This document shows, piece after piece, positions 38,350 through 49,255 of a DNA stretch of 64,000 bases. The stretch spans positions 23,447,756 through 23,511,755 of the forward strand of contig CM042544.1 in the NCBI GenBank assembly GCA_023630585.1. The letters run 5' to 3'. Source of the DNA: Cranoglanis bouderius (taxonomy: Eukaryota > Chordata > Actinopteri > Siluriformes > Cranoglanididae). Numbering within the stretch: the first letter of the stretch is position 1; the number at the start of each line of letters is the position of its first letter. A program made the position numbers and the translations under genes. Below the pieces are notes generated by a model, which was not told the origin of the DNA, made no database searches, and saw only the letters and a program-made list of their open reading frames with translations.

Positions 38350-38687
38350 TGTTAGCTCTCTCCACTCGCTGCTCCGCGACGGAGCAGCATATTCCCTCTC
38401 GATACGGAGCAGCATATCTCTCTCGCTGCGCTGCTACGGAGCGACGCCCTTCCGCATTCCACGGAGCGCATTCCAGCACGAGTCAAAAAAACTCTCTGGA
38501 CTACGTCATGAACTTGGCGTTTGTTCATGTTGCCATGTGCTTTTTTGTTTTTGTGTTGCGTCATGTCTCTGCCCCCGCTTCCTGATTGGTCCTGTGCTCT
38601 GATTATCATTTCCAGGTGTCGCTCGTTTGATGTTGTCTAATTTCGAATGAAATGCCATTACTTAAACCCCGGTCTGTGTCCGCTTCG

Positions 38688-38705
38688 TGTTGGAGTATCG
38701 ATGTT
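38688..38705. repeat. Target-site duplication of the RTE LINE (left copy)
   Basis: tgttggagtatcgatgtt, identical over 18 bp to 41863-41880. Confidence 0.95.
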
Positions 38706-41700
38706 CTTCATCTTTCTTCTTTTCCTTTCGGCTGTTCCCTTCAGGGGTCGCCACAGCGAATCATCTGCCTCCATCTAGCCCTATCCCCTGCATCCTCTTC
38801 TCTCAGACCGACTACCTTCATGTCCTCCTTCACTACATCCATAAACCTCCTCTTTGGTCTTCCTCTCGGCCTCCTGCCTGGCAGCTCTAACCTCAGCATC
38901 CTTTTACCGATATATTCACTCTCCCTCCTCTGAACATGTCCAAACCATCTCAACCTGGCCTCTCTAACTTTGTCTCCAAAACATCTCACATGTGCTGTCC
39001 CTCTGATGTACTCATTCCTGATCCTATCCATCCTCGTCACTCCCAAAGAGAACCTCAACATCTTCAGCTCTGCTACCTCTAACTCTTCCTCCTGTCTTTT
39101 CCTCAGTGCAACTGTCTCCAAACCATACAACATCGCTGGTCTCACTACTGTCCTGTACGCCTTTCCTTTCATTCTTGCTGGTACTCTTTTATCACACAAC
39201 AGACCTGACACTTTTCTCCACCCATTCCAACCTGCCTGCACACACTTCTTCACCTCTTTTCCACACTCCCCGTTGCTCTGGACTGTTGACCCTAAGTACT
39301 TAAAATCCTGCACCTTCTTTATCTCTTCTCCATGTAACCTCACTGTTCCACTTGGATCCCTCTCATTCACACACATGTATTCTGTCTTGCTGCGACTAAC
39401 CTTCATTCCTCTTCTCTCCAGAGCAAACCTCCACCTCTCCAGAGTTTCCTCCACCTGCTCCCTGCTCTCACTACAGATCACAATGTCATCCACAAACATC
39501 ATAGTCCATGGAGATTCCTGTCTGACCTCATCTGTCAGCCTGTCCATCACCACCGCAAACAAGAAGGGGCTCAGAGCCGATCCTTGATGCAGTCCCACCT
39601 TCACCATGAACTCCTCTGTAACACCTACCGCACACCTTACCATTGTCCTACTGCTCTCATACATATCCTGCACCACTCTAACATACTTCTCTGCCACTCC
39701 AGACCTCCTCATACAATACCACAGCTCCTCTCTTGGCACCCTGTCATACGCTTTCTCTAAATCTACAAAGACACAATGCAGCTCTTTCTGACCCTCTCTG
39801 TACTTCTCCATCAACATTCTCAAAGCAAATATTGCATCTGTAGTGCTCTTTCTTGGCATGAAACCATACTGCTGCTCACAAATGCTCACTTCTCCCCTTA
39901 GCCTTTCTTCCACTACTCTTTCCCACAACTTCATTGTATGGCTCATCAGCTTAATACCTCTGTAGTTTCCACAACTCTGCACATTTCCCTTGTTCTTAAA
40001 AATCGGCACCAAAACACTTCTCCTCCATTCCTCAGGCATCCTCTCACTCTCTAAGACCTCGTTGAACAACCTAGTTAAAAACTCTACTGCCATCTCTCCT
40101 AGACACTTCCATACCTCCACTGGTATGTCATCAGGACCAACCGCCTTTCCTCCCTTCATCCTCTTCAAAGCTCACCTAACTTCACCCTTGCTAATCCTTT
40201 CTACTTCCTGCTCAACAATATTTGCCTCTACTACTTTTCTCTCTCTGTCATTTTCCTCATTCATCAGTTCCTCAAAGTACTCCTTCCATCTTTCCCTCAC
40301 CCTCCTGTCACCTGTCAACACATTTCCATCTCTATCTTTAATCACTCTAACCTGCTGCACATCCTTACCATCTCTATCCCTCTGCCTCGCCAACCGATAC
40401 AAATCCCTCTCACCTTCCTTACTATCTAACCTACATACATGTTCTCATAAGCTTTCTGTTTGGCCTTTGCCACCTCTATCTTAACCTCACGCTGCATCTC
40501 CCTATATTCCTGTCTACTTTCCTCCGTCCTCTCACTGTCCCACTTCTTCCTAGCTAACCTCTTCTTCTGGATACTCTTCTGAACTTCCTCATTCCACCAC
40601 CAAGTCTCCTTGTCTTCTTTCCTCCTTCCAGATGACACACCTAGCACCTTCCTACCTGTCTCCCTGATCACTTTGGCTGTAGTAGTCCAGTCATCTGGAA
40701 GCACCTCCTGACCACCTAAAGCCTGTCTCAACTCCTCCCTGAAAACCGCACAGCACTCTTCCTTTTCCAACTTCCACCATTTTGTCTTCTGCTCTGCCTT
40801 TGCTCTCTTCATCTTCCTCACCACCAGAGTCATCTTACACACCACCATCCTATGCTGTCTAGCTACACTCTCTCCTACCACTACTTTGCAATCGCTAATC
40901 TCCATCAGATTACAGTGTCTACATAAGATATAGTCCACCTGTGTGCTCCTGCCACCACTCTTATGTCACCCTGTGTTCCTGCCTCTTCTGAAAGTACGTG
41001 TTCACCACAGCCATCTCCATACTTTTAGCAAAGTCTACCAACCTCTGTCCTTCTGGGTTCCTTACCTGAAGACCAAACCTGCCCATCACTTCCTCATCCC
41101 CACTATTCCCTTCACCAACATGTCCATTAAAGTCTGCCCCTATCACCACTCTCTCACCTCTGGGAACACTCTGCATCACTTCCTCAAGCTTGCTCCAGAA
41201 TCTGTCTTTCTCCTCTTGCTCACAACCTACTTGTGGAGCGTAAGCACTAACAACATTCAACAGCACACCTTCAATTTCCAGCTTCAGACTCATCAACCTA
41301 TCTGACACTCTCTTTACCTCCAGAACATTCTTCACAAACTCCTCCTTCAGGATCACTCCTACTCCATTTCTCTTCCTGTCCACCCCATGATAAAACAGCT
41401 TAAACCCTGCTCCAATGCTTCTAGCCTTGCTCCCTTTCCACCTGGTCTCCTGGACACACAGAATGTCGACTTTCCTCCTCTGCATCATATCTACCAGCTC
41501 TCTGCCTTTACCTGTCATCGTACCAACATTCAAAGTCCCTACTTTCAGTCCTAAACTCCTGCCTTTCCTCTTCTCTCTCTGCCTACAGACACGCTTTCCT
41601 CCTCTAACACACCTTCCTCCTCTCCTTCTTCGACCAACAGTAGCCCAATTTCCACCAGTGCCCTGTAGGTCAACGGCACCGATGGCGGTCGTTGTTAACC

Positions 41701-41862
41701 CGGGCCCCGACCGATCCGGTATGGAAGTCATGTTAGTGATTCGCATATTGAATCTGGCAAAAGTTTTACGTCGGATGCCCTTCCTGACACAACCCTCTCT
41801 ATTTATCCGGGCTTGGGACCGGCACAAAAAGTACACTGGCTTGTGACCTCCTGTGGCTAGAT
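38706..41862 (-). mobile_element. RTE-type LINE, near full length (3.16 kb)
   Basis: On the minus strand it starts near 41862. The apurinic-type endonuclease (41836-40961) shows VGTLNVGTMTGKG, QETRWKGSK, SAYAPQ and IGADFNGHVG. The linker is at 40938-40426, and reverse transcriptase (40402-38741) shows GKAVGPDDIPVEVWK, EKAYDRVPR, FVDDIV and WFGHVQRR. Two frameshifts (about 40950 and 40415) and one in-frame TGA (about 40170, where relatives usually have an Arg or Lys codon) break the long reading frame. Flanked by an 18-bp duplication, 38688-38705 and 41863-41880. It belongs to the RTE clade family often annotated in fish as 'craniofacial development protein 2-like' (recalled). Confidence 0.93.
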
Positions 41863-41880
41863 TGTTGGAGTATCGATGTT
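41863..41880. repeat. Target-site duplication of the RTE LINE (right copy)
   Basis: Identical to 38688-38705; marks the upstream end of the insertion. Confidence 0.95.
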
Positions 41881-43023
41881 GTATTGGTTAATGTTCAATG
41901 TTGTATTCTTTGATTTTGGAATATTGATTCTGGATGTTAAAGATAGCAACGAAGCAAAAGTTTTTGTCCGATGTTTTTGTTAACCAGGCGTCCTTGGTTC
42001 CTGTGTTTTTTGTTTACCCGGCATTCCCGGGTTTCTTGGATCCCTGCCTCGTTGCTTGATTTCTTGGACTGTAACCCTGTAAGTGATTTCATCTGTATCT
42101 AACCCTTTTTGGAAGAGTGAAGTACTGTTCTTTTTTGGTTTTTGCTATTTACTTCCCATCACTTTTGAAGGTGCCTTCCCCTTGATGCTCCTAATAAACT
42201 GACCACTTTTCCCCTGCAAGTGCATCCTGCTTCCTTCATATCCCCGGTTTTGTAACAATAGTGTGTTAAAAGAAAAGACACTTGAGACATGAGTGTTGAA
42301 CAAAAAAGATACTTTATTGACAATTTAAAAGCAAAAAACAAAAAAACATACAATACAGCTATTATAAACCTATATTAACTTATACATTTATTAAGTTAGG
42401 TTATTATTTACAGATATTAGTACAGTAAAGAGTAATTCTCATAATCTTTAATGTGACATTTTTCCATTAGGTGATGTTTACAATTTATGGAAGGATTCTT
42501 GGTTATAAGTGCTCTCAGTCTCAGTTACACTTCCTGAACTATAAACCATTAAATTGTGAGACGTTTTTTGTTAATTGATAAAATAATTATTGTTATGGCT
42601 GGTGAATAGCTCTGGTATAAACAGAGTTACACCCTCTAGACTATGGGGGTAGTGGTTAGGGGTCATGCATTAATTTTGTCTGTGAGTTATTACTTAACTC
42701 TTACTTAATCTAAAAAACTTGATATATACATATATACATATTTACATAAATACACCATACTTCAATGCTGATTTGATTAACCCACACATTTTATCCATAT
42801 AAATTTTATTAATATACATTATTAACTATAAATTAACTTAAAAAAAAAGACTAATGCTGGAGTCTAGAGCCTACAGGTGAAATACTTAGTGCAAATAAAA
42901 TAACAATAATATGAATAACTACAACAACAATAATAATAATAATAATAATAAGAGTAATGCTGGGATCTAGGTATTAAATACTTACCACTGATACTTCCTA
43001 CACATTTTACGATGAGTTTGTGA

Positions 43024-46003
43024 CTACGAGGTGATGAGTATGAGGTGATGAGTATGAGGTGATGAATACAAGGTTTTGAATTTCATAGCTCTCTCATATA
43101 TATTGAAATCAGACTCAGTAGGGCGGGACACACGAGTAACAGAAGGGGGTGGGCTAGTCCCAGTGAATGGTCTTTTTATAGGAGATGGCCTCCTCACAGG
43201 GGTTGGTCTTCTTATAGGCGATGGCCTCCTCACTGGGGTTGGTCTTCTTATAGGAGATGGCCTCCTCGCTGGGGTTGGTCTTCTTACAGGAGATAGCCTC
43301 CTCACTGGGGTTGGTCTAATTATAGGGGATGTTGTTCTTAAAAGGGATGAGAATCTCAATGGAGATGGGCTTCTCAAAGGGGGTGTGACTCTCAAAGGAG
43401 ATGGGCATCTTAACGGAGATTGCCTTAGGAAAGGGGGTGTGATCCTCAGAGCAGATAGGCCTCTTAAAGGGGATGGGATTCTAAAAGGCACCTCATTCTC
43501 ATCACCACCATCTTGCTCCTCCTCATGCTGATCAGACGTGTGGACATCATCCTCGTAGTTGCTCAGCTCGGTGTTGTAATAGAGCTCGTCAGCAGGAAAC
43601 AGTGGGTCAAACTCGCTCCGTCTTCCTGTGTCGAAAGAGATGAACAGACAGTGAGACACATCTGCATGTCTCGTAAAAGGAACCAGAAGATCCTCACTCT
43701 AAACAGTCCTTTGCACAAAATGTATTTACACAAATTAACTATAAATTACTGTCATCTTCCTATAATGGTGCATACATCCTCAGTGTTTATGTTATAGCTG
43801 CATGTAGAGGTGTTAGATACGGGTGTTACGGTGTCACAACTTCACTGTTAGTCACGGTAACTTTTTTCCCCAAAAAAAACAGAATAAAATACATTTCTGT
43901 CTATTACTGTTTTGTTTTTTTAACTGATCGCTAATGGTTCTTATCCCTTTTGTGTCCATCTGTGGCTCGCCAATGTTATGTAAAGCCGGTGCGGGCAGTA
44001 AGAGTGGGGGAGAGTAGTCAGGATGCATGCGCTGGGGAGACGTCAGATAATGCAGCAAAGTTTATTCTCACAAACAAAAAGGAGCAGTAATCCAAAAGAA
44101 AGGGAAAAATCACTTGAAACTAGGAAGTGGTCCGGGAACCACGAATACGAATCTACGGACATAGGAACAAAGACTACGGAAATACAGAACTACGGACTTT
44201 AAACTAGGCAACAAACTACGGACATAACGCTCGAAACCTTTCTAAACTAATACACCGCGAGGAAGAGGAAACAAAGTGGGGTATTTAAACACACACACAA
44301 ATCATACACACCTGAAACTCATGATCAGAATGAATAAACATGAACCAATAAGAAATAAGGAGGTGGGGACAAAGACATGACGTGAACACAATAACACATG
44401 CACATGGCCAAGGTAATCAAAACGAGAGTCCTTCTGACAGGAGGCGGAATGCGCTCCGTGGAATGCGGAAGTAGGCCACGCTTCATTTTGCAGCGTAGCG
44501 AGAGAGAGGGAGAACCTAACAGCCAAAAGCTCTTCCCACCCTCTTTCTCCTAAATCACACAACTCCTAACTTTCACACGACGGCTATGAAGAACAAAGCA
44601 TCACTGACCAGAATTAAACCAAACAACTTTATATTTTTGCCTAAGCAGCTCTGCACACTGGTCAGATTTATTATTTATTTATTCATTTTTTGCCTTTCCT
44701 CCTCACAGCAGCTCTCCCTCTCTCCCTCTCTCCCTCTCTCTGCTTATAACATCCTGACCAACACTTTTCTGTTTCTCTTCACTTCACTTTTTTGTTAGAT
44801 ATACATAAAGATGTGCAATGACAATTTTGTACAAGGAATAAATATTTCCTTCAGCTTTCACCACCGGCTTGTGTGATTTTAAACCCGATTAAATACCGTG
44901 ATCCCGACCATAAAACCAGTTTTAAACTTAGTTATCACACTCTGAACATTTCTAGAAATGTTTCACCAAATGTTTTAACTTTTTCGCCTATTGTAACACT
45001 GTTTGTAATTTAATTTCTGCCCACTTTAACATATTTTTCTTTCCTATTAGTTGTACAGCAGTTGCTGAAACACACAGATGAACAACTAGATAATAAACTG
45101 AGATACATTTCATGTTATTGTGAGTATTTTTATTTTTGTTTTTACCTGTTTTAACACGGTTATTACTTTCCGGAGTCTCTATTCACTGTTTACAGCCCGA
45201 TGAAAATCACAAAAACCCTGAACGCTGAAAAACAATTATTTAGCAATATTAGCTAATCTTAGCTTCGCTAATGTTCCTCCTCAGCGTAACTATTCGACTT
45301 TAGTAAACTTTTAGTAAACTTTAAGAAAAAATATCGGACTTTTCTAACAAGATAGCAAACACAAAACAAGCGCTAACAAGCCCGCTAACATTAGGCTAAT
45401 TATTAGTTTTCCTAAACCATTAGCTGAATGGTTCATTTCTGTCCATATTAACATTTGTAAAAAAAAAATAAATAAATAAATAAAAACAGTTTTCCTCTTT
45501 CCTGTTCATTTCCCTGTAAATTGCTGCTTGTACTTTAACACATTTAATGACATTTTAAGTGCGTTTGCCTGTTTAAACACTCTTAAAACTGTCTGCAGTG
45601 TTGTAACCGTTATAGCTATAATACTCAAACAGCTAACCACTGGTTCTCTTAGCTACAGGTCCTCCTCAGCATTAACTATTTCACTTTATCCAACTTTTCT
45701 GACAAACCCGCTAACTTTACACTAATTATCATGGACGTAAAACGATTAGCCAAACATTAACGAACACATCGCTTTTACCAAAACTCTCTTAACGCTGTTA
45801 ATGATATTCCTGATCGCGTTTCCGCCTGTTTAGCGCTATTGTGACCACTTTTTTTGTAATAACGCGGTGTTTAAAACGCCTGTTGCCTATCTGAAAACGA
45901 GAAAACTCGGTATCTCACCGTTCCAGGGGTCATACAGTCCGCTCCATCCGGGCTGAGGGTCTTCCTCCTGGAGCTCCATCGCCTCTTCTCCAGCGAAGTT
46001 CAT
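43024..46003 (-). CDS. Two-exon Arg/Pro-repeat protein in an LTR-derived transcription unit
   Basis: Exon 1 46003-45919 and exon 2 43625-43024 join at AACG/gtgaga ... cacag/GAAG with the frame kept; 687 nt, 228 aa. The first ~60 residues are acidic with several Trp/Tyr/Asp-Pro motifs. The remainder is low-complexity: SPLR-type repeats, then a tandem RRPTPV-RRPSPI array of about six units, then a short unique tail. No signal peptide, membrane segment or known enzyme motif. A polyA signal (minus AATAAA, 42318-42313) is about 0.7 kb after the stop. The leader, 157 bp upstream of the ATG, carries a retroviral-type primer-binding site (46177-46160), so the gene may be a remnant or captured gag-like gene, or a host gene driven by an LTR. 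The 2.3-kb intron contains LTR B. I do not recognise the family; no polymerase, protease or envelope gene is present. Confidence 0.6.
43974..44521 (-). mobile_element. Solo LTR B, 548 bp
   Basis: Ends TGTTA / TAACA, flanked on both sides by the identical 5-bp GCCAA (43969-43973 and 44522-44526). Shares sequence blocks with LTR A in inverted orientation. It sits in the intron of the Arg/Pro-repeat gene. Confidence 0.88.
44530..45900. other. Intron of the Arg/Pro-repeat gene, no gene seen
   Basis: AT-rich with a CTCTCCC tract (44708-44741) and TAAA repeats (45465-45484). No exon recognised. Confidence 0.5.
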
Positions 46004-46159
46004 AGTTGACGATGCAGAGGTGTTGCAGAAATAATGTCAGAGGTGTTGCAGCAATAATCCAAGCGGTGTTGCAGGAATAATCGCAGTGTAAAGTGTACCT
46101 GCAGTCAACAGGACGGCAAGAAAAGCCCCCCAGCCCGGGGGTCCAGGCCCCAAGCCTCA

Positions 46160-46177
46160 CCCAGGTCCCTGTTCGGG
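46160..46177 (-). other. Primer-binding site complementary to tRNA-Lys
   Basis: The minus strand reads tggcgcccgaacagggac, 18 nt exactly complementary to the 3' end (with CCA) of vertebrate tRNA-Lys(UUU); the match stops after 18 nt, as a PBS does. Downstream comes the leader and ATG of the Arg/Pro-repeat gene. Confidence 0.85.
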
Positions 46178-46740
46178 CGCCAATAATGTGCCAATAATGT
46201 GCCAGTGCCATTTTCTGCCACTGGATATACCGTAGCCTCTACACAAAACACTCTAAATTCAATTAAAAATAATACTCATGACACAGTGGATGAGAGAAGC
46301 AAAAATCAGATTTCTTGCCCAGAAACAGCAGCCAACATGAGATCAGTTCAAATGAGACGTCCCAGGAATGATCCCATCTACCCTGAGTTTGGTCTCTATT
46401 TATACTCTTTTCCCCTCCTTCATATAAAACAATTTTTCCCCATTTCCCATTATGTTTGGTTTTCAGAAAATTCAGCCACCATTGTTTTCAGAAAACCAGG
46501 TTTTTCAGCCACCATTAAAATCAGGTTTTTCAAGGTGAGAAGAAAAAAAAAAAACACACTCTCCTCCTTGTTCTCCTCCTTCTTTCCTTCTTGCCCCGCC
46601 CCCTATAAAAGACCTCTGTGGCCCAATTTACCAAAATGTCTCCCAGCAATCTAGACAAGCAAACCTTTCTCTGCGTTCTCTTCTCTGGTTATCATATTAA
46701 ACTTTTATTCTTCGCTTCAATTTGATCTCTTTACATGGGT
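46178..46740 (-). mobile_element. Probable LTR (promoter side) next to the PBS
   Basis: In the minus direction it has a classical TATAAATA (about 46402-46395) about 220 bp before the PBS. Candidate borders are TGTAAAG at the far end and ...GGCACA next to the PBS. The plus strand of the same segment carries its own TATAAAAG (46604-46611). No matching second LTR was found between 42258 and 43020, so the element is incomplete or rearranged. Confidence 0.55.
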
Positions 46741-47176
46741 AAGTGTTGTTTTTATGTATTACAGATTCTGCGCATGGTTTTAACATATTTTTTGTGTTTT
46801 ACACACTACTTAAAGCTTTATTATAGTCTAAGTCTTGAGATTACACATATTTGCTAGGAGTCTAAGATTATGCTCACTGCTATAGGATAATGCTTTCATA
46901 ATTCTTTTTGCATGTGTATATATTTATTTACAATACATAAAATATAATATAATATAACATAATATAATATAATATAATGTAATATAATATAATATAACAC
47001 GTGTTGTTTTTTTCCCCATTTTCCTAGCCTCTCATGGACAACTGTATCAACTGCAGTTGTTATGGCTTTATCACGAACTGACCTCGACATGTCCCGAGAG
47101 CTCCTCAGCCATGAACACCAATGCACAGCAAAGGGCCTGTTTTTATATTATTCTACTTCTTAATAAACTACACTAA
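46636..47176 (+). other. Candidate short plus-strand transcription unit
   Basis: TATAAAAG at 46604-46611; a 29-codon ORF begins at 46636. A donor (ATGG/gtaagt, exon end 46738) can pair with an acceptor (cctag/cctc, exon start 47028) so that the ATG at 46735 opens a 50-codon frame ending TAA at 47174-47176. AATAAA lies at 47162-47167 with a GT-rich stretch after. The order of signals is right for a two-exon transcript, but each motif is short; coding status is doubtful. Confidence 0.3.
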
Positions 47177-47216
47177 GTTTTTACCTGGTCTTCTGTGTTT
47201 GTTATTTATATTTTAT

Positions 47217-47731
47217 GCAAATTAATTACCACACATACACACACACACACACTCACAGACATATACACACACACACACACACTCACAGACATACACACAC
47301 ACTCAGACATACACACACACACTCACTCACAGACATACACACACACTCACAGACATACACACACACACACACACACACTCACAGACATATACACACACAC
47401 ACACTCACAGACATACACACACACACACTCACAGACATACACACACACACACTCACAGACATACACACACACACACTCACAGACATACACTCAGACATAC
47501 ACACACTCACAGACATACACACACACACACACACACTCACAGACATACACACACACACTCACAGACATACACACACACACTCACAGACATACACACACAC
47601 TCAGACATACACACACACACACAGACATACACTCACACACACACACACACTCACAGACATACGCACACACACACAGACATACACACACACACTCACATAC
47701 ACACTCACACACACACACACACACACACACA

Positions 47732-47732
<1 letters not shown>
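47217..47732. repeat. CA-rich minisatellite, ~20-bp units
   Basis: Tandem units of (CA)n followed by CTCACAGACATA, repeated more than twenty times with CA-length variation, followed by (CT)n at 47733-47770. The long open frames here are repeat artefacts. Confidence 0.95.
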
Positions 47733-47773
<41 letters not shown>

Positions 47774-48396
47774 CAGACACACACACACACATACACAGCG
47801 TTCATTCCTGTTACTCAGTGTTCATTCCTGTTATTAAATGGTTTTTCTCTAAAAAATAAAGTTAAACTACTGCTTTTCTCAATTGTGTTGTGTCCATCAT
47901 TTAACCAATAGTTTAATTAATTACATGATAAAAAAAAGTAAACCTGAGGTTTAGGTCTCCTTTGAAATTAAAAAATGGCTTTGCATTTAAAAAAAATAAA
48001 ATAAATACACATTGTGTGCATATATAGTGATTTTTTTGTGATAAATATCAATTATTTAAACACGCAACCAACCATTTATTTAAAATAAACACTTTTGTGA
48101 GAGGAAAACAAAGAAATTAGTTGGCATTGCTTTTAAACTTGCTTTTTAAAAGACACGTGATTTTTGGTAACAGGACTGAGAAAAATGCATCCATCTCCCA
48201 CTCTGAAACCTCGTAAAAAAAAAAAAAATTTTTAAAAAAAGAAAGAAAGTTACCCGAGATTTTCCGATATACATTTTGAACAGTGAAATATGTGTGCTAT
48301 TAGATTCAGTGTTGAAAAAAAAAAGATTTTAAAAAATGAAGTTTAATTTTTAAAAGTTACAACAGGCAAATGTCTCCCATTCGGTGGAATGACTCC

Positions 48397-48487
48397 TACA
48401 GTGATTTTAGTACAGCTAAGGGGTGTTGTTAGACACGACACAGAGCGGAGTGCCTAAAACCCCATTAGCTCTTCTAAAATCACTGTA
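48397..48487. repeat. Compact inverted repeat (hairpin), 91 bp
   Basis: Left arm tacagtgattttag...cagctaagggg pairs with right arm cccc-attagct...ctaaaatcactgta: about 28 bp with few mismatches around a ~35-bp centre (acacgacacagagcggagtg). Likely a small foldback element. Confidence 0.7.
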
Positions 48488-48707
48488 AACCACATAACAC
48501 ATAATCGTTCTTCCGCCAAACAATGTAGTTCTTCAGCAACATTTCGCAGAATGGTTACCAAGCACAACAGAAGCAGCAACACACTGTAAACGCTTTAAAC
48601 TCTTATACTACAGTCCAGTAGGTGGCGACAATGCACCTTTCAGTTCGATATCAACCACCTCTATTGAAAGAGGAAGAGCTTTATCATATGGTATGAATGG
48701 GTAACGT

Positions 48708-48870
48708 GTCTGCGTCCGAAACCGCATACTTACCTACTACACAGTAGCCGAAAAGCAGTACGCCAGAGGGGTAGTGTGTCCGAATTCTCAGTAGGACAGA
48801 AATACCCGGATGGCGCACTGCTTCCGGCGAGATTGTGCAGTGTGACGTGAGTTAGCGAAAAGAAAACAAT
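48708..48870. mobile_element. Fragment of a hAT-like non-autonomous repeat
   Basis: 'tgcgtccgaaaccgcatact ... gaaaagcagtacgcc ... tagtgtgtccgaattc ... acccggatggcgcactgcttcc' resembles a fish hAT-type MITE (recalled). The mirror end was not found. Confidence 0.4.
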
Positions 48871-49028
48871 TATAGGGTTGTAGTCTGGTTTATTATTGTG
48901 TGTTACAGCGCTGCCAAACTGTACTGTATATTTAAAAGGAAACACGACTGTTGAATAATATACGGAAGCCATAAGCGGCCACCCTTCATTAGTTTTTTTT
49001 TTCTTTGTTTTCTCTCAAACCCTCAAAG

Positions 49029-49255
49029 AATTTGTAATGGTTTTAATGGTTATAATGGGAATTGTATTGGTTTGAATGGAAACTGTAATGGTCCCCGTGG
49101 GCCTCTATTGGTAACTTGTTGCCTTCTGTTGGTGGCATGTTATGTCTAGTGGATACCATTAAGGACCAATAATGGTAATCGTAACGGTATTAATGGTTAG
49201 CTGATGGTTTGTAATGGTATTTGTAGTGGAAACCACTCGAATTTCTGTGATGGTT
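49029..49255. repeat. TAATGG-rich repeat
   Basis: The word TAATGG/TATTGG recurs about every 8-20 bp (gtaatggttttaatggttataatggg...). Degenerate tandem or repeat-derived; no coding capacity. From 49260 to 50480 no other feature was recognised. Confidence 0.55.

Larger units (their letters stand above)
38350..42257 (+). mobile_element. Solo LTR A, split by an RTE LINE
   Basis: Begins TGTTAG and ends TAACA, with 5-bp flanks gtagt / atagt (one mismatch). Removing the LINE and one copy of its target-site duplication leaves about 733 bp. Internal blocks (the stretch around 'ccgcattccacggagcgcattcc', and a polyA-type 'aataaac' before the end) are shared with LTR B at 43974-44521 in the opposite orientation. 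No internal retroviral genes, so it is a solo LTR of an LTR retroelement. Confidence 0.75.

Noticed and set aside
38970..40484. Plus-strand ORFs rich in Ser/Leu
   Set aside because: Antisense shadows of the LINE reverse transcriptase.
43076..43531. Plus-strand Gly/Leu repeat protein
   Set aside because: It is the antisense shadow of the Arg/Pro repeat exon on the minus strand, which has matching splice sites and a polyA signal.
46160..46177. tRNA-Lys gene
   Set aside because: Only the 3' 18 nt including CCA match and no acceptor arm or anticodon region is nearby; it is the complement of a primer-binding site.
47217..47732. CRISPR-like alternation of repeats and spacers
   Set aside because: The 'spacers' are themselves CA runs of variable length; this is a eukaryotic minisatellite.
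47195..47911. Long open frames of His/Thr repeats
   Set aside because: They follow the CA-rich minisatellite; several frames are open at once and no gene signals are present.
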